The notes under the pieces: model-generated
What the model saw: the letters and a program-made list of their open reading frames with translations, nothing else
The model's database searches: none
Told to the model about the DNA's origin: nothing
DNA from: Chitinophagaceae bacterium
GTDB lineage: Bacteria; Bacteroidota; Bacteroidia; Chitinophagales; Chitinophagaceae
DNA length: 64,000 bases
Assembly: GCA_003168265.1 (NCBI GenBank)
Contig: PMSV01000012.1
Coordinates: 124,001 to 188,000 of the forward strand
Direction of reading: 5' to 3'
In this document: piece by piece, positions 1-8,472 of the stretch
Layout: each line of letters opens with the position of its first letter
Numbering within the stretch: position 1 is the first letter of the stretch
Position numbers and translations under genes: made by a program

Positions 1-381
1 GTGGAACTGCGTCCCGAGATACTCAACAACAGCCAATTGCATATTCAGAAAGAATTGAAGACCGGCCCCAAACCCGTAAATTTTGTATTCCATGGTGGCA
101 GCGGCTCGCCTCAGCACCAGATACGGGAAGCCATCGGCTATGGGGTGATCAAAATGAATATTGACACCGATATGCAATGGGCCTTCTGGGAAGGAGTTCT
201 CGATTATTATATTAAAAATGAAGGGTATCTGCAGGGCCAATTAGGTAATCCGGAAGGGCCGCAAAAACCAAATAAAAAATACTATGATCCCCGGGTTTGG
301 TTGCGTAAGGGCGAGGAAAGTTTCGTCAAAAGGTTGGAAATCGCCTTTGAAGACCTCAATTGTATTAATCGCAATGCTTAA
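1..381 (+). CDS. fbaA: Class II fructose-bisphosphate aldolase, C-terminal part
   Basis: Glycolytic/gluconeogenic enzyme that splits fructose-1,6-bisphosphate into glyceraldehyde-3-phosphate and dihydroxyacetone phosphate. Only the last 126 codons are present; the gene begins before the window. Visible are the substrate phosphate-binding loop FHGGSGS (about residues 30-36 of the fragment) and the NIDTD segment that follows KM, both typical of the class II zinc aldolases. The C-terminus (YYDPRVWLRKGEESFVKR) matches the long, E. coli FbaA-like subclass. A strong terminator follows. The metal-binding histidines and the start lie outside the window. Confidence 0.93.
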   Translation: MELRPEILNNSQLHIQKELKTGPKPVNFVFHGGSGSPQHQIREAIGYGVIKMNIDTDMQWAFWEGVLDYYIKNEGYLQGQLGNPEGPQKPNKKYYDPRVWLRKGEESFVKRLEIAFEDLNCINRNA

Positions 382-395
382 TCGGATGCTTATGT

Positions 396-430
396 GCTCC
401 TGAGCCAGGGCTCAGGAGCTTATTTTCTGA
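396..430 (+). terminator. Rho-independent terminator after fbaA
   Basis: Perfect 10-bp stem (GCTCCTGAGC at 396-405, GCTCAGGAGC at 410-419) with a 4-nt loop, followed by a T-rich stretch. It sits 15 nt after the aldolase stop. It is less suited to the converging ABC gene because no T-run follows on the minus strand. Confidence 0.85.
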
Positions 431-468
431 CAGACCTGTTGCTCGAGCCAAAATATTTAAACTCCACC

Positions 469-2427
469 CTATTCCTCCTCGACCTCATCTTCCTCACTGA
501 AATTTGACTCATCCGCAGCATGAGCAAACTCCGAGAACCATCCTTCTTTGGCGATCAACTCCAACGGCCTTCCTTTTTCCATTACAGTTCCTTCAGACAG
601 GACAACCACATAATCAGCATCCCTGACCATAGAATAGCGGTGAGCGATAATGATTACCGTATTTTCTTTCCTGATCTTATCGATAGTATGTTTGATCTCG
701 ATTTCCGTGGCGAAATCAAGGTTGGCAGTTGCTTCGTCAAGAATAAGAATCCGAGGCTTGGCGACCAGGACCCTGGCTATCTGAATACGCTGGCGCTCAC
801 CAACGCTGAGCCCGATACCGCTTTCACCAACTTCGGTTTTCAGCCCATCAGGCAATCTTTCCAGCGTTTTTTCCATGCCGGCTGCTAAAACTGCCTCTAT
901 AACTTCCTCCCTTGAAGCTTTGGGTCTTTTGTAACGAATATTATCTTCAAGGGTGCCGCTAAAAACCATACCGTCTGCAGCAACTGTGCCGATTTGCCTT
1001 CGCACGGAAGAGGGGTCAAGGCCACCCAGATCCTGATCGTCAATAAATATTTCCCCGGAATTAGGTTCATATAACTTAAGAAGTAAATCGACTGTTGTCG
1101 TTTTTCCGGCCCCGGAAGTCCCGACGATTGCAGTAACTCTACCCGGCAGACATTCAAATGAAATTCCCTTGAGGACCTCCCGCTCAGGTCCATAGCTGAA
1201 ATGTACGTCCCTGAAAACAATATGTCCTGCCGAAATTTCCAGTATTCTTGAAGGCTTGTTCTCAGTCCCGAAATCCAGCAAACGGAAGGCTCGCGAAATG
1301 GATGCAATATTCTGCTGCAACGAAACCCACAAACTGGCCAGAGAGTCGATAGGACTATAAAGCCGGTCCAGGTAAGCAACAAACATCACAACATCTCCTG
1401 GGGTCAATTTGCTTTCCAGAGTCAAATATCCGCCATATCCAAGCACAAGAGCCGTCGACAAATGGGTCAGCATGGTTTCCCAAAACACATATTTATTTGA
1501 AAGCTTGCTCCTTTTTACATATTCTTCATATGCCAGGACTGACGCATTCTGCAAATAATTGACCTCCCGGTTTTCTGCGCCGGACAATTTAACCGTTTTC
1601 ACACCGATCAGGGCATCCTGGATCTTAGTGGACACATCTTCCCATTTCTCATAATAGCCGGAAAGGCCGGACTCCAGTTTATTTGCAGAACGCCATGCAA
1701 TGATTAAATAAAAAGGTATAATGATCAATGCAACAGCAGTCAAAGGCACATTTTGGATGAACATGATGACCAAAATCCCGACCAGGCCTATAATTTCCGG
1801 AAGAATTTGTTGGGCAAAGCCATTTACTACTCCTGACACTTCCTCAGACTGATCAATCTGCTTTGCGATCGCGGCGCTCGACCTTTTGTTAAAAAAGCCA
1901 AGAGGCAGGTTCATGACGTGTGAAAAAGTACCCAGAATAAATCTTTGTTCGATCAGACAGGAGAGAGCGATATTATTGTTTTCACTGATGCGCCAGATTA
2001 TAGTACCGAACATATTAATGACAAAAAGCCAGATAACCGACCAGAGCAAGGTATCCAGGGCCTGTTCAGGTGTCCGGGAAGCAACATGGGTCTGGGTATG
2101 TGGCTCCTTTGCTTTTTTCTTATGAGTTTTTGTATTTTTTTCAGTCCGGGTTTTAAGGAGCTTGTCATTTTTCCCCGATTGAACCATATTATCAGTAGCC
2201 CGTGAACTAACCCCGTCTTCCCCCTGGTCAACCCCAAATTGCATACGGACATCTTCCTTGGCCTGCTTTACAAACAAACCGGCTACATCGTTGATTGCCT
2301 CTCTATAGATCAGCGGCTCTATAAGCGTGGCACCGGTACTCAACAAACTTAGGAGGACGACCCAAATGAATTTCTTCTTATAGGGAATGACCAATCTGTA
2401 TATGTTTTGCCAAACGCTTGTCTTCAT
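469..2427 (-). CDS. ABC exporter, fused permease and ATPase (MsbA-like)
   Basis: Half-size ABC exporter expected to homodimerise in the inner membrane and export a lipid, peptide or drug; the substrate is not predictable. The N-terminal half is the transmembrane domain. The C-terminal half is the ATPase, with Walker A GTSGAGKT near residue 437, signature LSVGERQR near 542 (LSVGE instead of the classical LSGGQ), Walker B ILILDEA near 560 and the switch histidine in IIIAHR near 596. At 652 residues it is longer than the usual 580-600. The extra length is a hydrophilic, lysine-rich segment (about residues 50-125) between the first two helices. No partner half-transporter is adjacent. The C-terminus ends in an acidic run. 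Confidence 0.9.
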   Translation of the reverse strand: MKTSVWQNIYRLVIPYKKKFIWVVLLSLLSTGATLIEPLIYREAINDVAGLFVKQAKEDVRMQFGVDQGEDGVSSRATDNMVQSGKNDKLLKTRTEKNTKTHKKKAKEPHTQTHVASRTPEQALDTLLWSVIWLFVINMFGTIIWRISENNNIALSCLIEQRFILGTFSHVMNLPLGFFNKRSSAAIAKQIDQSEEVSGVVNGFAQQILPEIIGLVGILVIMFIQNVPLTAVALIIIPFYLIIAWRSANKLESGLSGYYEKWEDVSTKIQDALIGVKTVKLSGAENREVNYLQNASVLAYEEYVKRSKLSNKYVFWETMLTHLSTALVLGYGGYLTLESKLTPGDVVMFVAYLDRLYSPIDSLASLWVSLQQNIASISRAFRLLDFGTENKPSRILEISAGHIVFRDVHFSYGPEREVLKGISFECLPGRVTAIVGTSGAGKTTTVDLLLKLYEPNSGEIFIDDQDLGGLDPSSVRRQIGTVAADGMVFSGTLEDNIRYKRPKASREEVIEAVLAAGMEKTLERLPDGLKTEVGESGIGLSVGERQRIQIARVLVAKPRILILDEATANLDFATEIEIKHTIDKIRKENTVIIIAHRYSMVRDADYVVVLSEGTVMEKGRPLELIAKEGWFSEFAHAADESNFSEEDEVEEE

Positions 2428-2539
2428 GTGATTAAAGCCGGGTTATGAGAAAATCAATCAGGTGAAATTAATAATTAGTCCAAAATCAACCTGTCAAAAT
2501 TTTCAAACTATTAATCTGAAATGCCGGATAGGAGGAGGC

Positions 2540-3133
2540 TTATTTCCTTTTTTGAAGCAAGTGCTTCATCCTGCTGAAGGTTTCCGGCTTGATGTTCAGA
2601 TAAGAAGCCAGGTATTTTTGGGGCACACGTTGAAACAGATCAGAATTATTCTGAATGAACTGAACGAACCGCTCTCTCGTGTTCAGTCGCATCCTGTCAT
2701 ATTCCCAATTTTCCTTTTGCTGATAAATATTGGTAATGAGCATCCGCCCCAGGTGCTCCATTTTGTGGCTTTCTTCAAAAAGTTTTACCAGTTTGTATTT
2801 CCTGATCGAAGCAAATACTGTGGGTTCGATAGTCTCCAATATATAGGTGGATGGCTTTTGTTCTTCATAGGTCACAGTTGCGGTAATGATCTCATTTTCC
2901 TTGGCAATCTGAGTGACTATTTCTTCCTTTCCCCTATAAAAATATTTTCTGACCAGCCCTTTGATCACATAATTATAGAAAGAATCAGTTTCGCCAATGC
3001 TGACGATATGCTTTTTCTTGTCAAAACTGCGGAATTCAACGAATTGGGCAAAATATGCAACCTCCTCGTCGGTAAATTGAACGAATACCGACAATCGCTT
3101 ACGAATATTTTCAATAGTTTCTCTGGTATTCAT
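2540..3133 (-). CDS. Crp/Fnr family transcriptional regulator
   Basis: About 197 residues: an N-terminal cyclic-nucleotide-binding-type beta-barrel (residues ~20-110) and a C-terminal helix-turn-helix region (LASYLNIKPETFSRMKHLLQ, about 168-187). It lacks the Fnr cysteine cluster, so it is not an obvious iron-sulfur oxygen sensor. This Bacteroidota subgroup rarely has a known effector. The ATG at 3133 is preferred over a TTG four codons upstream because a perfect inverted repeat begins at 3146, just before the TTG. The repeat suggests autoregulation. It is divergent from icd. Confidence 0.88.
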   Translation of the reverse strand: MNTRETIENIRKRLSVFVQFTDEEVAYFAQFVEFRSFDKKKHIVSIGETDSFYNYVIKGLVRKYFYRGKEEIVTQIAKENEIITATVTYEEQKPSTYILETIEPTVFASIRKYKLVKLFEESHKMEHLGRMLITNIYQQKENWEYDRMRLNTRERFVQFIQNNSDLFQRVPQKYLASYLNIKPETFSRMKHLLQKRK

Positions 3134-3145
3134 TGGGTATAGCAA

Positions 3146-3169
3146 TTTAACAAGTTAATCCTTGTTAAA
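3146..3169. promoter_or_regulatory. Perfect inverted repeat, candidate Crp/Fnr-family operator
   Basis: TTTAACAAG (3146-3154), six-base spacer, CTTGTTAAA (3161-3169): a perfect 9+9 dyad 12 nt upstream of the Crp/Fnr gene's ATG, in the divergent region shared with icd. The N6-spaced dyad is of the size bound by Crp/Fnr dimers. Binding is inferred from position and symmetry only; an mRNA hairpin is an alternative. Confidence 0.55.
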
Positions 3170-3317
3170 AAACTTTTATAAAAATTCATATGTAACTGCT
3201 TGCTTTCCTGATATAATTGTTTAAGAATTGATCTTCCCGGACAACCCTTGTTGCCTTGTTTAATTCAGGCGGATCACGTAGGTTTGCTCGTTTTTGAAAA
3301 ATAAAAAATCTTCCATA

Positions 3318-4553
3318 ATGGCAGAAAAAATAAAAGTCGCAAATCCCGTCGTTGAACTGGATGGGGATGAAATGACCCGGATAATCTGGAAATTTATCAA
3401 AGAAAAACTAATCATTCCCTATTTGAATATTGATATACAATATTTTGATCTGGGAATTGAGCATCGGGACGCAACCAATGATCGGGTAACCATCGATGCA
3501 GCCCATGCGATCAGGGCTTGCGGGGTAGGCATAAAATGCGCAACCATTACCCCGGATGAAGCCCGTGTAAAAGAATTTGATCTTAAACAAATGTGGAAAA
3601 GTCCCAATGGGACCATTAGGAATATTCTTGACGGAACCGTTTTTCGGGAACCTATTGTAATGCAAAATGTGCCCAGGTTGGTAACGAACTGGACGGCGCC
3701 AATTATCGTCGGACGTCATGCATTCGGCGACCAGTACCGGGCAACAGACACTGTGATTAAAGGGAAGGGAAAGCTGACCATGACATTTACACCTGATGAT
3801 GGATCTCCTGCCCAAACCTTTGAAGTATTCCAATTTAAAGGAGATGGAATCGCTTTGAGCATGTATAATACGGATGAATCGATCCAAGGTTTTGCGAGAA
3901 GCTGCTTCAATATGGCTTTGAGCAAAAAATGGCCGCTTTACCTGTCCACCAAAAACACCATTCTGAAAAAATACGATGGCCGCTTCAAGGATATATTCGC
4001 CGAAATTTTTGAAAATGAATTCAAAGTGCAATTTGAGCATGCAGGTATCGTTTACGAACATCGCCTGATCGATGACATGGTCGCCAGTGCCCTGAAATGG
4101 AACGGCAATTTTGTGTGGGCATGTAAAAATTATGACGGTGATGTTCAAAGCGATTCGGTCGCCCAGGGATTTGGCTCGCTGGGACTAATGACATCAGTCC
4201 TGGTAACCCCTGATGGCAAGACCCTCGAAGCCGAGGCCGCCCATGGCACTGTAACGCGTCATTACCGTGACCACCAGGCAGGGAAACCCACTTCTACCAA
4301 CCCTATTGCTTCGATCTATGCCTGGACAAGGGGACTGGCTTTCCGTGGCAAACTTGACAATAATCAGCCTCTGATCGATTTCGCCAATGCCCTTGAATCC
4401 GTTTGCGTGGAAACGGTGGAAAGCGGTAAGATGACAAAAGACCTGGCTATATGTGTACACGGCAACAAAGTCAAGGCGGGCGAACATTATCTTTACACAG
4501 AGGAATTTTTGGATGCCATCGATGCCAACCTCCGCAAGAAGCTTGGATTTTAA
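3318..4553 (+). CDS. icd: Isocitrate dehydrogenase, NADP-dependent (eukaryote-like homodimeric type)
   Basis: TCA-cycle enzyme making 2-oxoglutarate, CO2 and NADPH from isocitrate. The N-terminus [20 protein letters not shown] and the segment [10 protein letters not shown] are diagnostic of the homodimeric, eukaryote-like NADP enzyme rather than the E. coli type. The substrate region KSPNGTIRN is at about residues 94-102. The segment [18 protein letters not shown] (residues ~306-323) carries the NADP-binding HGTVTRH motif. Length is 411 residues, normal for the family. The ATG at 3318 is chosen over an in-frame TTG at 3294 because homologues start with M-(A/S)-x-KIKV. It is transcribed away from the Crp/Fnr gene. 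Confidence 0.95.
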   Translation: MAEKIKVANPVVELDGDEMTRIIWKFIKEKLIIPYLNIDIQYFDLGIEHRDATNDRVTIDAAHAIRACGVGIKCATITPDEARVKEFDLKQMWKSPNGTIRNILDGTVFREPIVMQNVPRLVTNWTAPIIVGRHAFGDQYRATDTVIKGKGKLTMTFTPDDGSPAQTFEVFQFKGDGIALSMYNTDESIQGFARSCFNMALSKKWPLYLSTKNTILKKYDGRFKDIFAEIFENEFKVQFEHAGIVYEHRLIDDMVASALKWNGNFVWACKNYDGDVQSDSVAQGFGSLGLMTSVLVTPDGKTLEAEAAHGTVTRHYRDHQAGKPTSTNPIASIYAWTRGLAFRGKLDNNQPLIDFANALESVCVETVESGKMTKDLAICVHGNKVKAGEHYLYTEEFLDAIDANLRKKLGF

Positions 4554-4575
4554 CTCATTTGCCTGATGAAATTGA

Positions 4576-4607
4576 TTTCGGATTTTATTCTGCTTTTTCT
4601 AATTTTG
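4576..4607 (+). promoter_or_regulatory. Candidate promoter for tRNA-Met
   Basis: TAATTTTG at 4600-4607 matches the Bacteroidota -7 element TAnnTTTG exactly. A TTTC at 4576-4579 lies 20 bases upstream in the place of the -33 TTTG. The tRNA 5' end is 11 bases downstream, as expected for transcription starting just before it. Confidence 0.5.
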
Positions 4608-4617
4608 CAACCCATTT

Positions 4618-4691
4618 GGCGAGATAGCTCAGTTGGTGAGAGCGCAGGATTCATAACCCTGAGGTCTCGGGTTCAACTCCCGATCTCGCTA
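4618..4691 (+). tRNA. tRNA-Met (CAT), elongator type
   Basis: Full cloverleaf: acceptor 4618-4624/4684-4690 (first pair G-T), D stem GCTC/GAGC, anticodon CAT at 4652-4654 preceded by T, T stem TCGGG/CCCGA, discriminator A4691; no encoded CCA. The last anticodon-stem pair (A4649, C4657) is mismatched. tRNA-Ile2, which also has a CAT anticodon (lysidine-modified), is not excluded. It lacks the C1-A72 mismatch of initiator tRNA. Confidence 0.9.
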
Positions 4692-4744
4692 CGAAAAGAC
4701 ACTTGCCAGTGTCTTTTTATATTTATATCTTCAATCACTTTTCA

Positions 4745-5206
4745 ATGAAAAAAATTCAGATTTTCGTTTTAATAGGACTTTTATTCTATTCCTGCGATCA
4801 GGAGTCAAAAACATTGAATCCTCTTACAGAAGATGAATCAATAAACATAATAAAGAAGTTCGACAAAGGATGGGATAAAAAGGATATGAGGATTATCGAC
4901 TCCGTTCTTTCTCCCTCTTATCTGTATTTTACCCAAAGCGGCGGCATCTTCAGCCGTGACAGTGTAGTAGCAACAGCCGGTGAATCAAGCTACAAATTAA
5001 ATCAAGTCAGCCGTTCAGAATTTGAAGTCACTCTATCGGGGAATACGGCGGTCGTAAGCACAAGATGGAAGGGCAAGGGAAGTTACAGGGGCAATGCCTT
5101 CGACGAAGACCAGCGATGCAGTGTCATCGTCATCAAAGAGGGAGACAGGGTTCGAATCCTCTCAGAACACTGCACTCCCATTAAAGGCAACCGGGTCTTC
5201 CACTAG
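4745..5206 (+). CDS. Small lipoprotein with SnoaL/DUF4440-like (NTF2) fold
   Basis: 153 residues. The N-terminus MKKIQIFVLIGLLFYSC is a lipoprotein signal with the acylated Cys at about residue 17. The rest (helical start NIIKKFDKGWDKKDMRIID, then LSPSYLYFTQSGG and alternating strands ending in SVIVIKEGDRVRILSEHC) looks like the DUF4440/SnoaL-like cone fold, found in small-molecule-binding or catalytic proteins of unknown role. The ATG at 4745 is chosen over upstream in-frame codons because the signal peptide begins there and the tRNA ends only 53 nt before it. Function unknown. Confidence 0.75.
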   Translation: MKKIQIFVLIGLLFYSCDQESKTLNPLTEDESINIIKKFDKGWDKKDMRIIDSVLSPSYLYFTQSGGIFSRDSVVATAGESSYKLNQVSRSEFEVTLSGNTAVVSTRWKGKGSYRGNAFDEDQRCSVIVIKEGDRVRILSEHCTPIKGNRVFH

Positions 5207-5215
5207 ATATCCTAT

Positions 5216-5845
5216 TCAAACCTTTCCTGGCCTTAGCAATAGGCCAAGACCTGCAAGAAATAAAATGCCCCCAAAGATCAGGGTCAGCCAACTTCCATAA
5301 CCTCCGCCATCCGACGAGGAATAAGTGAAAATGGCCTTTCCCAAAGCATCCTTATCCTGTTTTATGTCCGAAGTCGCATCAGGAAAATTTATATTGTCAA
5401 TTTCCTGCATTAAAGTTCCCCCATTGGAGTAATTGGAGGTCAAAATATAATTGTGATCTGAAATCCTGGTGATATCCGGGTTCTTCGAATTCAGGTCAAC
5501 CTGCCAGTGTCCTCTTGAGTTAACCTTCCCCAATCCCAGGGCGTCAAAGGAAAGAGTCCAGGCCCTGTTCATAACATCTTCCTTATAGTTGAAATTTTGT
5601 AGAAAATAACCCGGAAATGTCCTTTCCATCTGGCGCTTTAGAATATCCGGGTTATTCCCGATTAGCTTCTTGTAATTATCCCATTGTGAGGCATCCAAAG
5701 TCATGCTGGCCTCGATATGGGCATCTCCAAGCCCATTCAAATCATATTTCACATTGAGTTTTTGGGGCTTTATAAGTTCCTGAGCGCGTACAGGATTCAA
5801 CATAATCCCAATGCCAATGAGCAGAATCAATGAAATCTTTTTCAT
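5216..5845 (-). CDS. Secreted/membrane-anchored protein of unknown function
   Basis: 209 residues: cleavable signal peptide (MKKISLILLIGIGIMLNPVRAQ), a predicted beta-rich exported domain, a glycine-rich hinge (SSSDGGGYGSW, near residue 180) and one C-terminal membrane helix (LTLIFGGILFLAGLGLLL) ending in a short basic tail. It lies 19 nt after the transglutaminase-like gene on the same strand and is probably co-transcribed and functionally linked with it. I do not recognise the family. It converges on the lipoprotein at 4745 with a 9-nt gap. Confidence 0.75.
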   Translation of the reverse strand: MKKISLILLIGIGIMLNPVRAQELIKPQKLNVKYDLNGLGDAHIEASMTLDASQWDNYKKLIGNNPDILKRQMERTFPGYFLQNFNYKEDVMNRAWTLSFDALGLGKVNSRGHWQVDLNSKNPDITRISDHNYILTSNYSNGGTLMQEIDNINFPDATSDIKQDKDALGKAIFTYSSSDGGGYGSWLTLIFGGILFLAGLGLLLRPGKV

Positions 5846-5864
5846 GATAGAATGAATTATTTAT

Positions 5865-7514
5865 TTATCTGATTGACGACAAAATTTGATTGACCATGCC
5901 TTCTCTTTCACTAAAGGCTGAACTTCCGATCGAAACACCCACGATTCCGCTACCTGAACTGCGGAAAACCGCCTCCCATTGCCTGGAACCGGCACTCGAG
6001 CTAGTCACGCCCTTGTAAACATCATACCCATTATTGCTGTTTTGGTACTGATAGGTCATGTACCTGCCCGATCGGGCCATGGTACGGCGAAGCCATTCAA
6101 TGGCCTGGCCACTGCTCCTGAAACCATTCAAATTGATAACATCTATACCTGAACTGCCATCCCTGGAATCGATTTCGCTCACCAGGAAAGGCCAACTGGG
6201 AGCGGGATAATCAAATCTTTTCCAACCTGCCGGGTAGTCAAATGACACGATTCCTCCATACTTCCTCATCCCGCTTTCAGAGCCGCCACCACCTCCTCCT
6301 CCATCATTACGAGACGCCAGGTTTTTTTCCATGGAAGACCCTGGCTCCTCTGGGACCGACCTTGCTCCACCGCCAAAGCTGGCCGCGATATCATCGATCT
6401 TTTTCCTGAGAAATTCATCATCCTTCAATTCCATTGGTATGACTCCCTTGGCCTCCATCGCATCAATATCCACAAAGAAATAACGGTTATCTCCAGCCTG
6501 AACATTTTGTACGAATTCATTCAGTTCCTTCATTCCAGCCTTGAACGCATCTGCGGGACTCATACGGCTTCCGAGGCCTTCTCCACCGATTCCTGTCGCT
6601 TCAATGGCATAATACTGTCCATTTACCAGGATTCCCGGATATGCATGGCCCGGGATCAGGAAAATGACCGGATGCAGTCCGGCAGCCTTGAGTATGCTGG
6701 CATAAAGAAGGGAAAGTTCTATGCACAGCCCGGTATTTCCTGTTACCACTTCTCTCGGAAGCCTGGTACTCTGAACCAGGGAACTGATATCCCCTAATTT
6801 CTGAGGGATCCCTTCCGTACCGCTATACACCATATGGCTCACATAAGTGGCTGCATAAACGCCCATAAGGAATTTAACAGCATCATCGGGTTTTCCGCTG
6901 ACAGACGCCTCTTCCCCCTTCATCACCTTTTCCTGGACCTGCTGGGTATAGTATTTTATGATCGGATCCTGCGGCGTAACGAAACAACCAACGAGCTGGT
7001 CATTGCGAAACATATCGGGATAGCCTGCAATTTCTTCCGGGGGCAAATCAGTATAGACGAACTGGTTGCGTCCCATCAGGTTGAATTTGAAATCTTCATC
7101 GATAGACTGTCCTCCGTTATATGTGATCCTGATCTCCACTTTCTCCTGGGATTGGGTCATTTTGTTTACTATATCATCCTTGAATTGAGGATAACAGCGC
7201 ACTACCACATGCTGACCGGGATAGATTCTGGGGATGGTTTCCAGGTCCGTCCAATCGACATAATTAGGGATGCGGTAGGTTACTTTGGCATCGCTAATCG
7301 TGTTCTTCCCTTCATTGGTCATAAGCATCTTGAAAAGATAATACTCCCCGTTAAGGGCGTCGGAATTGGCATAAACCTTATAGGCCGCAGGCATAATATA
7401 ACTGGCCTGTTTGATTGTAATATCGAGGTCTCCCTTTCCAAAAGGCAGGTAATGAATAGCGAGTAAAATTGCACCTGCAACTGTTAAAATGAGTGCTGGT
7501 AATTTTTTTTTCAT
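5865..7514 (-). CDS. Exported transglutaminase-like domain protein
   Basis: 549 residues with an N-terminal signal anchor (LPALILTVAGAILLAIHYL). The middle carries a transglutaminase/protease core: Cys in NTGLCIELSLLYASILKAAG (about residue 260), His in PGHAYPG (about 290) and an acidic residue in YYAIEAT (about 305), the order of the papain-like triad. A Gly-rich linker (seven glycines, about residue 407) leads to a C-terminal domain opening with SFDYPAGWKRF, reminiscent of PsbP/DcrB-like modules. An N-terminal beta-sandwich probably precedes the core. Substrate unknown; it could be a peptidase or a crosslinking enzyme. First gene of a two-gene unit. Confidence 0.8.
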   Translation of the reverse strand: MKKKLPALILTVAGAILLAIHYLPFGKGDLDITIKQASYIMPAAYKVYANSDALNGEYYLFKMLMTNEGKNTISDAKVTYRIPNYVDWTDLETIPRIYPGQHVVVRCYPQFKDDIVNKMTQSQEKVEIRITYNGGQSIDEDFKFNLMGRNQFVYTDLPPEEIAGYPDMFRNDQLVGCFVTPQDPIIKYYTQQVQEKVMKGEEASVSGKPDDAVKFLMGVYAATYVSHMVYSGTEGIPQKLGDISSLVQSTRLPREVVTGNTGLCIELSLLYASILKAAGLHPVIFLIPGHAYPGILVNGQYYAIEATGIGGEGLGSRMSPADAFKAGMKELNEFVQNVQAGDNRYFFVDIDAMEAKGVIPMELKDDEFLRKKIDDIAASFGGGARSVPEEPGSSMEKNLASRNDGGGGGGGSESGMRKYGGIVSFDYPAGWKRFDYPAPSWPFLVSEIDSRDGSSGIDVINLNGFRSSGQAIEWLRRTMARSGRYMTYQYQNSNNGYDVYKGVTSSSAGSRQWEAVFRSSGSGIVGVSIGSSAFSEREGMVNQILSSIR

Positions 7515-7848
7515 GATTTAACCAATTTAAATATAAAGCGAGCGGGAATTCTATAATTTAATGCAGTTAGTTAATCCAAGTAAGCGGCAAATTAGCTCAT
7601 CGGGGCTCTCTCCCAAATAACAAAAATGTAGTATTTTAATTTAACTTATATTCAAACTGCGTATAATGTTTACAAACCCTTGATTCTCTTAACATAAGAA
7701 TAACAGTATTTCTACCCGGAAGATAAAACCTTAACGTTAGAGAAAAGTCAAACTCTTCTGAATTAGAGTTAAGGGCTTGATAGTTTAAAAAGGCTCTAAT
7801 ACTTTTGAGAAAACAAATTCCTTCAGAAATTAGAAAAAACAGATAAAA
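7515..7848 (+). promoter_or_regulatory. 334-bp divergent intergenic region with candidate promoter
   Basis: No gene is visible. Near its plus-strand end, TACTTTTG at 7800-7807 is a full match to TAnnTTTG. CTTG at 7776-7779 lies 20 bases upstream in the -33 position, and the next ATG is 42 nt downstream. Just upstream is an imperfectly placed dyad, AACTCT (7751-7756) and AGAGTT (7765-7770), that could be an operator. The minus-strand promoter of the transglutaminase unit must also lie here but I could not place it. Confidence 0.45.
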
Positions 7849-8418
7849 ATGAAGAATCTATCTAAAGTTTTATTGATTGCAGGTTTGCTTGGGCTTTTTG
7901 CCGGGTGCAGCAGTTCGCGCAGAATGGCAAAGCGGTATGTGCCCTTTACCAGAGAATTAAAAGACAGGCTGGAAAAGGAAAATATTGACATAAAACAAGT
8001 CCAATTCTATGTGGACCAGAAATTGATCCTCTCCAGGTACATGGACAATAATAAAGCCCAGGTAAGTTCAGGAAAAGTAAGATTGGAAAATGGCCGCTAT
8101 GTAAATGAGGTGGTGGTTAATCCTTTTACTCCTGGCGTATGTGAAGAAATCTCGAACGGGAACCTGATGGTAAATTTTGAAAAAGGAAACAGCGATCTCG
8201 GATTTGGATTAGGCAGCACTTATACCGCCAATCAATTCGTTTTATATGGTTATGATTGGAGAAATGGCACAGCATTAGTCAATTTTGACAGCCTGAAATT
8301 CCGTGCCAGTTGTGGAACTTGTTCTGACGTAGCCATGGCCAGGCTTATGATAAAAAAGAGTGTTGTAGACAAGTTTGAGAAGAAGACAAAAGTGTTATCC
8401 GGAAGAAAAGTGGACTAA
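7849..8418 (+). CDS. Outer-membrane-type lipoprotein of unknown function
   Basis: 189 residues. The N-terminus MKNLSKVLLIAGLLGLFAGC is a lipoprotein signal, acylated at Cys20, followed by SSSRRMAKRY. The remainder looks soluble and beta-rich, with two further cysteines in ASCGTCSD near residue 150 (a CxxC-like pair). Monocistronic: it has its own candidate promoter and a strong terminator. I do not recognise a family. Confidence 0.75.
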   Translation: MKNLSKVLLIAGLLGLFAGCSSSRRMAKRYVPFTRELKDRLEKENIDIKQVQFYVDQKLILSRYMDNNKAQVSSGKVRLENGRYVNEVVVNPFTPGVCEEISNGNLMVNFEKGNSDLGFGLGSTYTANQFVLYGYDWRNGTALVNFDSLKFRASCGTCSDVAMARLMIKKSVVDKFEKKTKVLSGRKVD

Positions 8419-8439
8419 AATTATTTGCTTTCTATATGG

Positions 8440-8469
8440 CCCGCCTGCCTTCGGCAGGCGGGTTTTTTT
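8440..8469 (+). terminator. Rho-independent terminator
   Basis: Ten-base perfect GC-rich stem (8440-8449 with 8453-8462), TTC loop, then seven T (8463-8469). It ends the lipoprotein gene 21 nt after its stop. The converging GH13 gene stops at 8473, so its message also runs into the hairpin, but no T-run follows on that strand. Confidence 0.9.
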
Positions 8470-8472
8470 CTG

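Noticed and set aside
4618-4691. tRNA as integration site for a mobile element
   Set aside because: No integrase, no repeat of the tRNA 3' end and no foreign genes nearby.
4566-4748. 60-codon plus-strand frame across the tRNA-Met
   Set aside because: It reads through the whole tRNA gene, so it is an artefact.
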